In this document: piece after piece, positions 1 through 11,171 of the stretch | Layout: each line of letters begins with the position of its first letter | Position numbering within the stretch: position 1 is the stretch's first letter | Assembly (NCBI GenBank): GCA_020205615.1 | Contig: CM035169.1 | Span: 16,561,258 to 16,625,257, forward strand | Source: Panax quinquefolius | Lineage: Eukaryota; Streptophyta; Magnoliopsida; Apiales; Araliaceae | DNA: 64,000 nucleotides | Direction: 5' to 3' | Translations under genes and position numbers: made by a program | Notes under the pieces: generated by a model | What the model saw: only the letters and a program-made list of their open reading frames with translations | The model's database searches: none | Told to the model about the DNA's origin: nothing

Positions 1-526
1 ATTCTATCTTATATATTGCATGGATGACTTATAGAATATAATCTTAACTATACCTAATTTGAAAAATAATCTATTAGACTATTATTATTATAACATTGAC
101 CTTAACCAATGCATCAAGTGTTCGAACCAACGAATTTGGCCTCTCAGCTATAAGCCCCTCCAATAACACATCAAACAAATTCAAAATTCCAAAACTCAAT
201 TGTTTAATTTTTGACTCTATAACCTCTAACAATCTTCTTTCAATTGGTGAAAAAATGACAATGCAAGACTGAGATTTTCTCTGAGCGTGTTCAAGTGAAA
301 AGTAACTTTAGAATTTACTAGAGATAATACATACATACACACATAGTGCGGTTTCGGTTTTATGGGTGCGGTTTTGGCTAGTAATAAAACCGAAACAGTA
401 AATTTGGTTATTCAACTCACCTAAAACCGCCACATACGCCGGAACCGTTGGTGCGGTTCGTGCGATTTTTAGTGCAGTTTCGGTTCTAATTTGATTACTT
501 GTTCAGCCCTAGTTGAAACGTTTAGT
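1..526. other. Flanking DNA with a CGGTT-rich transposon remnant
   Basis: No gene is seen. From about 345 to 515 the sequence is dense in CGGTT/AACCG motifs and ends in GTTCAGCCCTAG. This resembles the right end of the hAT-like elements at 18958-19964 and 40608-40995, which end in TCAGTCCTA and CTCACCCCTA. No matching left end is visible, so it is probably a truncated copy. Confidence 0.4.
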
Positions 527-1610
527 CATTCTGTAACGACCCCAAAATAGGTCCATTCCATCCAACCCATTCTGAGTCGCCAAATATATGGTACGTAAAA
601 CAACTACAACTTTATTACAACAATTGTCGTGCAAAATACAACAACACATATATCCGTGAGAGTTTGGATACAAATATATACCAATCAGAAGACGTCACAA
701 TGACACCTTACATAAAGGTATAGTCAAAACCTGCTTTTAGAAATTAGAATCTTTGGGAAGTGCTCAAGAAACCTTCATACATGGGAGGCCGTGCTTTTAG
801 GTTATGGTAGATATCATATGGCCACGTAATTATCCTTGGTTGACTAATAAACCCCAAAGAAAAATGAGAAGATTACTATCATATTCTTCCCAATTGTGAG
901 TCTTCTCTCGACATATCATTATCTCCATTGTCTCTAATTGGGTATTATACTCCAAACAAACACCAAGATTATATAGGTAGTGCTTGTAAATATACTCAAA
1001 GAAGTGGATGAAAGCACAACCATGTCTTATGATAACATGAGGTCAGTATGTCATTTAGACATCTTGTATGATAGTGACAAAACACCCTTCCAAGTTAAAT
1101 TCACCTCACCTCAACATCTATATAGACCACCACTCTATTCCCTCGATATCCCCCTTCTAACCAAAGCCTACACTTTTATTACCCGAAAGGAATTGTGAAA
1201 CAAAAGGGTGAGCACAACTAGCTCAAGAAAAAATATTATGACTAAAGATAAATAAATTATCAATAGTCTTCATCAAGAATAAATCGTAGATTTAGAAACA
1301 TATGGTAGATGATAAAACTTTTCAACCATAGTTGCAATGAATGAGCAATCCATTAGAAGAGTCGAATAGACTATAAAGTCTATTATCTTCTCCACATTAA
1401 AAGTCCACCAACAACATTTTATCCTCAGAACATCAATCAACAGTTCCTTTCCACAATCATATGAATAACTCATAATCATAATTGTGATTCTAAAATTCCT
1501 CTTCTCATCCGGGACTTAAGATAATTTTCATCACCGCCTTTACCCGAAACATCAAAGATCATGGTTATACCAAATCACAGTTCCTGCTCATAATCATATT
1601 AATAAATTCA

Positions 1611-2097
1611 TCTTTGCACCACGGCCAAAGATATTCATCAACAGCTCATCTTTACACTACAAAGCAAAGATATTCAACAATGAGGACATCTTTGCATTAC
1701 AAGCCAAAGATATTCATCAATAATTCATTTGCACTACAAAGCAAAGATATTTAACAACAGTCATCTTTGCATTACGAGCAAAAAGATATTCATCAATAAT
1801 TCATCTTTGCACTACAAAGCTAAAGATATTCAATATCGGTCATCTTTCATTACGAGAAAAGATATTCATCAATAATTCATCTTTGCATTACAAAGCAAAG
1901 ATATTCAACATCATCGTCATCTTTGCATTACGAGCAAAAGATATTCATCAATAATTCATCTTTGCACTACCGGCTAAAGATATTCAACAACAGGTCATCT
2001 TTGCATTACGAGCAAAAGATATTCATCAATAATTCATCTTTGCACTACCGACTAAGATATTCATCAACAAGTCATCTTTGCACAACGAGCCAAAGAT
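1611..2097 (-). repeat. Hairpin array, copy 1 (about 13 units of ~38 bp)
   Basis: The tandem unit has the form ATCTTTGC, 5-9 nt, GCAAAGAT, then ATTCATCAATAATTC or ATTCAACAACAGTC. The two 8-base arms are complementary, so each unit can fold as a short stem-loop. About 13 units follow at a mean spacing near 38.5 bp, and three decayed ones lie at about 2172, 2240 and 2290. Loops vary more than stems. Confidence 0.85.
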
Positions 2098-2444
2098 ATT
2101 CATATATCAAAGAAATACATAATCATTTCAGAAGTTATATAACAATAATTATAACCATGTTGATCAATTCACCTTTGCACTTAAGCTAAAAATATTCAAT
2201 TGTAAATTCAATGGTCATGATCATACCAGTTAACAATTCAACTTTTGCACTACTGGCCAAAGAGAACCTATGGTCACGATCATACCAATAATCTACCCAT
2301 CTTTACACTCAAGTCAAAGAGAAATATCATCATTAGGGTTATAAGAATGTTATATAAAACAATATAATCAAAACATGGTTTTAATTTCAAGAGTAAGATT
2401 CATAAATCAACGATAATTTGGTCGTAAAAAGAAACCAATTTTAT

Positions 2445-2675
2445 TGTGAATAGTAGACGTGAATAGTAACTCGTGAATAGTAACTTCGTGAATAGTAACT
2501 CGTGAATAAGAATCGTGAATAAGTAACTCATGAATAAGAACTTCGTGAATAAGAAACTCGTGAATAAGAACTCATGAATAGTAACTCATGAATAGTAACT
2601 TTCGTGAATAAGAACTCATAAATAGTAATTTGTGAATAGTAACTCATGAATAAGAACTCGTGAATAAGACTCGTA
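2445..2675 (-). repeat. TGAATAGT minisatellite in the 3' LTR
   Basis: Some 16 direct copies of a 14-16 bp unit (cgtgaatagtaact and variants such as catgaataagaact). The matching array of the 5' LTR is at 10545-10735 and that of the gypsy relative at 49762-49980. It is placed between the LTR TATA box and the hairpin array, so it should be transcribed. Confidence 0.85.
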
Positions 2676-3107
2676 TTCGTATATAAGACCGTATAATGTA
2701 AATAATGTTATATACATAAATAAAGGTCATATATATGAATAATTGTCGGTATCGTGAATAGTACTTAGTACACGTGAATAAGAACTCCCGACTCAAAAAA
2801 AGGTAGAAATTCCACAATAAAATTCATACTAATATTTCAAAGATAATGATATTGAAAGAATAACATTATTATGAAGAATATAACATCCCTTAATATCCCT
2901 TACTATCCCTTACAATCCTCATAATCCCTTACCTCAAAGAAAGCAAAGACTTACATTTGGATATCGGATATGACAATGAAGAAAACTTGCAATCGATGAA
3001 TATCAACTCACCAAGTATCTAAATACTCATAAAATACACTCAATAATCTAGAGAGAGAAAGAGAGAATGCTTATGTTTAGGTGTGATTTTCAATTTAACT
3101 TAGCCCT

Positions 3108-3117
3108 CTATTTATAG
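3108..3117 (-). promoter_or_regulatory. LTR TATA box (3' LTR)
   Basis: CTATAAATAG on the minus strand. The same 10-mer sits at the equivalent place in the 5' LTR (11162-11171), in the gypsy LTR (50260-50269, minus) and in the plus-facing LTR piece (58443-58452). Conservation in four copies supports it as the core promoter that marks the U3/R border. Confidence 0.7.
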
Positions 3118-4510
3118 GGAAAATTTTAGACGAAGAAGACTTGACTTGACTAGAACACACGATGGCTTTACTCGCTACTATTCCACCCACCAAAAATCAG
3201 CCATCTTCCCCAACAACCAAGAGTGGGGCCCACTCAATTCTAAAATTTTCCACCAAAACCTAATTTCCGAATCGATTACCTCTTAAAATTCATAACAAAT
3301 CATACGTTCATTTTAACGGTTCAAAATTTGTGGACATATACTCAACTTATATATGTATAACATATCCAAAATTACAACGATCCAACGGTCGGATCAAAAT
3401 TTATAACTCATTTAATATAGTCAAGAACACCGATTTTTCGGACTATTAGTCCTTCGGACCAGATTTCATTCAAAATTTCACCACGAAATATCTACAAAGA
3501 ATTTTGGGTGATTCAAATTTCTACAGTTAGCTTACTTCTAGGGCTTTCTTTTGATATATGGCTCATCTCTTAACTCATTATACATTAAAGAGTTATGGAT
3601 TTTACAAAATTAAGTAATAAACTAATTTTTCCGAAAATCCCATATTTTGTTCTCCATTTCGACAAATATCGATAAAACACCTCATCATTAATTCCTTCAC
3701 TTATAAATACATAAATAAATCCATCATTTATATCCACATCAAATAAATATTTTCTTATCATATAAATCAATAACTAATTATTCACAAATAATATTACACG
3801 TAATCACAATAATGACAACCGTGCGGTTCCTGTGAAAGAGGGGCTTTCAATAAGAATTTCTCCTCCATCGGCGCAATTAGGTGACCAAACCTCTCCTTAG
3901 ACGTAACTTTCTAGACATTGCCAATAGTGCTATCTAATAATATTATTCAAATAATATGAATTATTGATCCGATAATGAGAAATATCATGCGTTGATAATT
4001 ATTGAAACAACAATAATATAAAATATCAACGCAAACAATTATTGAATCAATAAAATAAAATATTGAGCAGTAATTACTTTAACAATTATTGAGTAGTGCC
4101 TTCACGTAAGAATCAATAATTCAAAATACTGTGTAATACCGCTGGTGCTATCTTTAACAACGGCAATAGTATTTTATTTTACCAACGGGGTATTCCAACA
4201 AAGTGTTAAGCAGAACGATTACGTCGTTATTTATAAAAACTTAATTTTGTCGTTTTTCTTCATCCGATGTTATTCTCATTATGGGACCCAAAATGGGCTA
4301 CTGGCGCATAAATGCGAATATTCCTCACGGAAAAGAATATTCCACGACCAAACGAATATTCTCACAACAATGAATATTTTATAACCACTGTGTATTTTGA
4401 AAAATTCATATATCACCCTTAACTTTTACTTTTATCAATTTAACCATTTCTTGAATAGTAATTATAAGAAAAATTTAATACTTTTATTTCATAAAAATTC
4501 GGGTCTTACA

Positions 4511-4522
4511 ATCTCCCTTCTT
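4511..4522 (-). other. Polypurine tract
   Basis: AAGAAGGGAGAT on the minus strand lies directly before the 3' LTR start TGTAAGACCC. It would prime plus-strand DNA synthesis. The relative at 51601-51612 has AAGGAGGGAGGT in the same place. Confidence 0.8.
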
Positions 4523-4827
4523 ATGAAATTTCGTCCACAAATTTACGTACTCGGTATTTCAAAGAGTTGAGAATACCTTGCTTTCATTTCGATTTCATCT
4601 TTCCTGTCATCATGATTTCTCCATTGCTCATCTCCGTATTTCAGGATATCATTCTAGAATACAAACTTCAAAACAAGGGTTAATTGAACAAATTAATATA
4701 TCACATAATATCCCCGATATTACGACCGACCAACAAATAAAGCTTAGGTAGGACACACTTGGCGAAGGATTTACTCATCTCTCCTCCTAGTTCTATTCCC
4801 GATCTCCGCTGGAGATCAAATCCCTAA

Positions 4828-4838
4828 GCTCGATACCA
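4828..4838 (-). other. Primer-binding site (initiator tRNA-Met type)
   Basis: The minus strand reads TGGTATCGAGC two bases after the LTR end. The complement of the plant initiator tRNA-Met 3' end, including CCA, is TGGTATCAGAGC, so this site is one base short (an A is missing). The same short form occurs in the two other retroelements of the window. Confidence 0.8.
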
Positions 4839-5911
4839 AATGTAACGACCCCAAAATAGGTCCATTCCATCCAACCCATTTCGAAAGTCGCCAAATATAT
4901 GGTATTTAAAACAACTACAACTTTATTACAACAATTGTGCAAAATACAACAACACATATGTTGTGAGTTTGGATACAAATATATACCAATCAGAAGACGT
5001 CACAATGACACCTTATATAAAGGTATAGTCAAAAACTATTTTAGAAATTAGAATCTTTGGGAAGTGCTCAAGGAAACCTTCATCGTGGAGGCCGTGCTTT
5101 TAGGTTATGGTAGATATCGTATGGGCCAGTAATTATCCTTGGTTGACCTAATAAACCCCTAAAGAAAACGAGAAGATTATTATCATATTCTTCCCAATGG
5201 TGAGTCTTCTCTTGACATATCATTATCTCCATCTGCCTCTAATTGGGTATTTTACTCCAAACAAACACCAAGATTATATAGGTAGTGCTTGTAAATATAC
5301 TCAAAGAAGTGGATGAAAGCACAACCATGTCTTATGATAACACGAGGTTCAGTATGTCATTACATCTTGTATGATAGTGACAAAACACCCTTCCAAGTTA
5401 AATTCACCTCACCCTCAACATCTATAGACCACCACTCTATTCCTCGCTGTATCCCCGCTCGACCCAAATTTACACTTTTATTACACGAAGGAATTGTGAA
5501 ACAAAAGGGTGAGCACAACTAGCTCGATAAAAAATATTATGACTAAAGATAAATAAATTATCAATAGTCTTCATCAAGAATAAATCGTAGATTTAGAAAC
5601 ATATGGTAGATGATAAAACTTTTCAACCATAGTCGGCAAATGAATGAGCAATCCATTAGAAGAGTCAAATAGACCATAAAGTCTATTATCTCTCCACATT
5701 AAAAGTCCACCAACAACATTTTATCCTCAGTAACATCAATCAACGGTTCCTTTCCACAATCATATGAATAACTCATAATCATAATTGTGATTCTAAAATT
5801 CCTCTTCTCATCCAGACGTAAGATAATTTTCATCACTTTGTCTTTACACGAAACATCAAAGATCATGGTTATACCAAATCACAGCCTCGCTCATAATCAT
5901 ACTAATAAATT

Positions 5912-6404
5912 CATCTTCGCACTACGCGCCAAAGATATTCATCAACAGATTCATCTTTACACTATGTGCTAAAGATATTCAACAATGTAACATCTTTGCA
6001 TTACAAGCCAAAGATATTCATCAATAATTCATCTTTGCACTCACAAAGCAAAGATATTCAACAAAGTCGTCTTTCATTCACGAGCAAAGATATTCATCAA
6101 TAATTCATCTTGCACTACAAAGCAAAGATATTCAACATCGTCATCTTTCAGATTACGAGCAAAAGATATTAATCAATAATTCATCTTTGCGACTACAAAA
6201 GCTAAAGATATTCAACATCAGTCATCTTTGCATTACGAGCAAAAAGATATTCATCAATAATTCATCTTTGCACTACCATTTAAAGATATTCAACAACAAG
6301 TCATCTTTGCATTACGAGCAAAAAGATATTCATCAATAATTCATCTTTGCACTACCGACTAAGATATTCATCAACAAGTCATCTTTGCACAACGAGCCAA
6401 AAGA
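5912..6404 (-). repeat. Hairpin array, copy 2
   Basis: Same ATCTTTGC...GCAAAGAT units as at 1611-2097, inside the first extra R/U5 copy. Several loops differ from the other copies while most stems are kept. Confidence 0.8.
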
Positions 6405-7792
6405 TATTCATATATCAAAGAAATACATAATCATTTCAGAAGTTATATAACAATAATTATAACCATGTTGATCAATTCACCTTTGCACTTAAGCTAAAAA
6501 TATTCAATTGTAAATTCAATGGTCATGATCATACCAGTTAAACAATTCAACTTTTGCACAATGGCCAAAGAGAACCTATGGTCACGATCATACCAATAAT
6601 CTACCCATCTTTACACTCAAGTCAAAGAGAAATATCATCATTAGGGTTATAAGAATGTTATATAAAACAATATAATCAAAACATGGTTTTAATTTCAAGA
6701 GTAAGATTCATAAATCAACGATAATGTAACGACCCCAAAATAGGTCCATTCCATCCAACCCATTCTGAGTCGCCAAATATATGGTACGAAAAACAACTAC
6801 AACTTTATTACAACAATTGTCGTGCCAAAATACAACAACAACACATATCTTTGTGAGTTTGGATACAAATATACTCAGAAGACGTCACAATGACACCTTA
6901 CATAAAGGTATAGTCAAAAAGCATTTTAAAAATTAGAATCTTTGGGAAGTGCTCAAGGAAACCTTCATACATGGGAGGCCATGCTTTTAGGTTATGGTAG
7001 ATATCATATGGCCACGTAATTATCCTTGGTTGAATCTAATAAACCCCAAAGAAAAACGAGAAGATTACTATCATATTCTTCCCAATGGTGAGTCTTCTCG
7101 ACATATCATTATCTCCACTGTCCTCTAATTGGGTATTATACTCCAAACAAACACCAAGATTATATAGTAGTGCTTGTAAATATACTCAAGAAGTGGATGA
7201 AGACAACCATGTCTTATGATAACACGAGGTTGTATGTCATTAGACATCTTGTATGATAGTGACAAAACACCCTTCCAAGTTAAATTCACCTCACCTCAAC
7301 ATCTATAGACCACCACTCTATTCCTCGCTATCCCCCACTTTCACCCAAATTTACACTTTTATTACACGAAAGGAATTGTGAAACAAAAGGGTGAAGCACA
7401 ACTAGCTCAAGAAAAATATTATGACTAAAGATAAATAAATTATCAATAGTCTTCATCAAGAATAAATCGTAGATTTAGAACATATGGTAGATGATAAAAC
7501 TTTTCAACCATAGTTCATAGTGAATGAAAGCAATCCATTAGAAGAGTCAAATAGACCATAAAGTCTATTATCTTCTCCACATTAAAAGTCCACCAACAAC
7601 ATTTTATCCCCAGAACATCAATCAGCAGTTATTTTCCACAATCATATATTTAATAACTCATAATCATAATTGTGATTCTAAAATTCTCTTCTCATCCAGA
7701 CGAAGATAATTTTCATCACCATCTTTACCGAAACATCAAAGATCATGGTTATACCAAATCACAGTTCTTGTTCATAATCATACTAATAAATT

Positions 7793-8290
7793 CATCTGCA
7801 CTACGGGCCAAAGATATTCATCAACAGTTCATCTTTACACTACAAACGGTAAAGATATTCAACAATGTGACATCTTTGCATTACAAGCCAAAGATATTCA
7901 TCAATAATTCATCTTTGCACTTCTAAAGCTAAAGATATTCAACAACAGTCATCTTTGCATTACGAGCAAAAGATATTCATCAATAATTCATCTTTGCACT
8001 ACAAAGCAAAGATATTCAACATCGTGTCATTCAGATGCTGAGCAAAAGATATTCATCAATAATTCATCTTTCCACTACAGTGCTAAAGATATTCAACATC
8101 AGTCATCTTTGCATTTACGAGCAAAAGATATTCATCAATAATTCATCTTTGCACTCTTACCGCATTAAAGATATTCAACAACAGGTCATCTTCAGATTAC
8201 GAGCAAAAGATATTCATCAATAATTCATCTTTGCACTCACCGACTAAGATATTCATCAACAAGTCATCTTTGCACAACGAGCCAAAGATA
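7793..8290 (-). repeat. Hairpin array, copy 3
   Basis: Same units, inside the second extra R/U5 copy (6725-8612). Some stems are damaged, for example at about 8030 where the unit reads cattcagatgctgagc. Confidence 0.8.
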
Positions 8291-9683
8291 TTCATATATC
8301 AAAGAAATACATAATCATTTCGAAGTTATATAACAATAATTATAACCATGTTGATCAATTCACCTTTGCACTTAAGCTAAAAATATTCAATTGTAAATTC
8401 AATGGTCATGATCATACAGCTTAACAATTCAACTTTTTTGCACCATCTTGGCCAAAAGAGAACCTATGGTCACGATCATACCAATAATCTACCCATCTTT
8501 ACACTCAAGTCAAAGAGAAATATCATCATTAGGGTTATAAGAATGTTATATAAAACAATATAATCAAAACATGGTTTTAATTTCAAGAGTAAGATTCATA
8601 AATCAGCGATAATGTAACTTAACCCAAAATAGGTCCATTCCATCCAACCCATTCTCGAGTCGCCAAATATATGGTACGAAAAACAACTACAACTTTATTA
8701 CAACAATTGTCGTGCAAAATACAACAACACATATTTGTGAGTTTGGATACAAATATATACCAATCAGAAGACGTCACAATGACACCTTACATAAAGGTAT
8801 AGTCAAAAACTGTTTTAGAAATTAGAATCTTTGGGAAGTGCTCAAGGAAACCTTCATACATGGGAGGCCATGCTTTTAGGTTATGGTAGATATCATATGG
8901 CCACAGAATTATCCTTGGTTGACCCAATAAACCCCAAAGAAAAAACGAGAAGATTACTATCATATTCTTCCCAATGGTGAGTCTTCTCTTGACATATCAT
9001 TATCTCCACTGTCTCTAATTGGGTATTATACTCCAAACAAATACCAAGATTATATAGCAAGGCTTGTAAATATACTCGCAAGTGGATGAGCACAACCATG
9101 TCTTATGATAACACGAGGTTGTATGTCATTAGACATCTTGTATGATAGTGACAAAACAACCTTCCAAGTTAAATTCACCTCACCCTCAACATCTATAGAC
9201 CACCACTCTATTCCTCGCTATCCCCGCTTTCGACTCAAACCTACACTTTTATTAATTCGAAAGGAATTGTGAAACAAAAGGGTGAGCACAACTAGCTCAA
9301 GAAAAAATATTATGACTAAAGATAAATAAATTATCAATAGTCTTCATCAAGAATAAATCGAGATTTAGAACATATGGTAGATGATAAAACTTTTCAACCA
9401 TAGTCATAAATGAATGAAAGCAATCCATTAGAAGAGTCAAATAGAATTATAAAGTCTATTATCTTCTCCACATTAAAAGTCCACCAACAACATTTTATCC
9501 TCGTAACATCAATCAACAGCTTCTTTTCCACAATCATATGAATAACTCATAATCATAATTGTGATTCTAAAATTCCTCTTCTCATCCAGACGAAGATAAT
9601 TTTCATCACCGCCTTTACCCGAAACATCAAAGATCATGGTTATACCAAATCACAGTTCCTGCTCATAATCATACTAATAAATT

Positions 9684-10200
9684 CATCTTCGCACCACGGG
9701 CCAAAGATATTCATCAACAGATTCATCTTTACACTACAAAGCTAAAGATATTCAACAATGAGGACATCTTTGCATTACAAGCCAAAGATATTCATCAATA
9801 ATTCATCTTTGCACCTACAAAGCAAAGATATTTAACAATGTGTCATCTTTGCATTACGAGCAAAAAGATATTCATCAATAATTCATCAATAATTCATCTC
9901 GCACTACAAATTTAAAGATATTCAACATCAAAGTCATCTTTGATTCTGAGCAAAAGATATTCATCAATAATTCATCTTTGCACTACAAAGCAAAAGATAT
10001 TCAACATCGTGTCATCTTTCAGACATTCTGAGCAAAAGATATTCATCAATAATTCATCTTTGACTTTCAATGGCCAAAGATATTCAACAACAGTCATCTT
10101 TGCATTACGAGCAAAAGATATTCATCAATAATTCATCTTTGCACTCACCGACTAAGATATTCATCAACAAGTCATCTTTGCACAACGAGCCAAAGATATT
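9684..10200 (-). repeat. Hairpin array, copy 4
   Basis: Same units, inside the full 5' LTR copy 8613-12573. It includes a local slip at about 9875-9895 where aattcatcaat is duplicated. Confidence 0.8.
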
Positions 10201-10544
10201 CATATATCAAAGAAATACATAATCATTTCGAAGTTATATAACAATAATTATAACCATGTTGATCAATTCACCTTTGCACTTAAGCTAAAAATATTCAATT
10301 GTAAATTCAATGGTCATGATCATACGGGGTTAACAATTCAACTTTTGCACCATCGCCAAAGAGAACCTATGGTCACGATCATACCAATAATCTACCCATC
10401 TTTACACTCAAGTCAAAGAGAAATATCATCATTAGGGTTATAAGAATGTTATATAAAACAATATAATCAAAACATGGTTTTAATTTCAAGAGTAAGATTC
10501 ATAAATCAACGATAATTTGGTCAGAAAAAGAAACCAATTTTATT

Positions 10545-10735
10545 GTGAATAGTACCCGTGAATAGTAACTCGTGAATAAGACTCGTGAATAGTAACTCGT
10601 GAATAAGAACTCATGAATAGTAACGTGAATAAGAATCATGAATAGTAACTCGTGAATAGTAACTCGTGAATAGTAACTTTGAATAGTAATTTGTGAATAG
10701 TAACTCATGAATAAGAACTCGTGAATAAGATTCGT
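10545..10735 (-). repeat. TGAATAGT minisatellite in the 5' LTR
   Basis: Direct copies of gtgaatagtaactc and variants, equivalent to 2445-2675 but with fewer units. It is present once, because the two extra R/U5 copies stop just before it. Confidence 0.85.
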
Positions 10736-10937
10736 ATTCGCACATAAAATCGTATAACGTAAATAATGTTATATACATAAATAAGGTCATATATATATGA
10801 ATAGTGTCGATAACGTGAATAAAGGGTCGATACGTGAATAAGAACTCCGACTCAAAAAGGTAGAAATTCCACAATAAAATCCATACCAATATTTCAGTAT
10901 AATGATATTGAAAGAATAACATTATTATGAAGAATAT

Positions 10938-10990
10938 AACATCCCTTAATATCCCTTACTATCCCTTACAATCCCTTACAATCCCTTACC
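10938..10990 (-). repeat. ATCCCTTAC short tandem repeat
   Basis: Five consecutive units of 11 bp (atcccttacta and variants). The same block is at 2882-2934 in the other LTR. Its role is unknown. Confidence 0.75.
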
Positions 10991-11161
10991 TCAAAGAGCA
11001 GCACTTCTGACTGGATATCGGATATGACGCTGAAGAAAACTTGCACTGATGAATATCAACTCACCAAGTATCTAAATACTCATAAAATACACTCAATAAT
11101 CTAGAGAGAGAAAGAGAGAAAGCTTATGTTTCTGGTGTGATTTTCAATTCTAACTTAGCCT

Positions 11162-11171
11162 CTATTTATAG
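11162..11171 (-). promoter_or_regulatory. LTR TATA box (5' LTR)
   Basis: CTATAAATAG on the minus strand, in the LTR copy that would drive transcription of the giant element. Everything from about 11.1 kb down to 4841 would then be RNA leader. Confidence 0.7.

Larger units (their letters stand above)
532..4510 (-). repeat. 3' LTR of the giant element (3,979 bp)
   Basis: It starts TGTAACGACCCC and ends GGGTCTTACA directly before a polypurine tract. In element sense (minus strand) the first ~1.4 kb is U3, then a TATA box at 3108-3117. The rest (R and U5) holds a five-fold ATCCCTTAC repeat (2882-2934), a TGAATAGT array (2445-2675) and a hairpin array (1611-2097). At almost 4 kb it is at the long end for plant LTRs, as is usual for Tekay/Del-type elements. 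Confidence 0.85.
4511..4840 (-). other. Minimal internal region between the LTRs (330 bp)
   Basis: This is all that separates the two LTRs. On the minus strand it begins with TT and the primer-binding site (4828-4838) and ends with the purine run AAGAAGGGAGAT (4511-4522) directly before the 3' LTR. Between them I see no coding frame. The stretch next to the PBS (ctccgctggagatc) and the stretch next to the PPT (ttatgaaatttcgtcc) are both recognisable in the gypsy element at 53963 onward and 51601 onward, so the coding middle has been lost. Confidence 0.85.

Noticed and set aside
1611..2097. Regular repeats with spacers that look like a CRISPR array
   Set aside because: The repeats are imperfect, the spacers are themselves repeated, there are no cas genes, and the array lies inside a plant LTR.
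1923..2189. 88-residue open frame
   Set aside because: It is a translation of the hairpin array; the residues repeat with the DNA unit. The same applies to frames at 7672-8223 and 9940-10131.
4145..4384. 79-residue open frame in the 3' LTR
   Set aside because: It lies in U3, is not kept in the 5' LTR copy, and has no recognisable domain.
10499..10922. Two overlapping minus-strand frames rich in YYSRVTIHELLF
   Set aside because: They are translations of the TGAATAGT minisatellite. The frames at 49767-50028 have the same cause.
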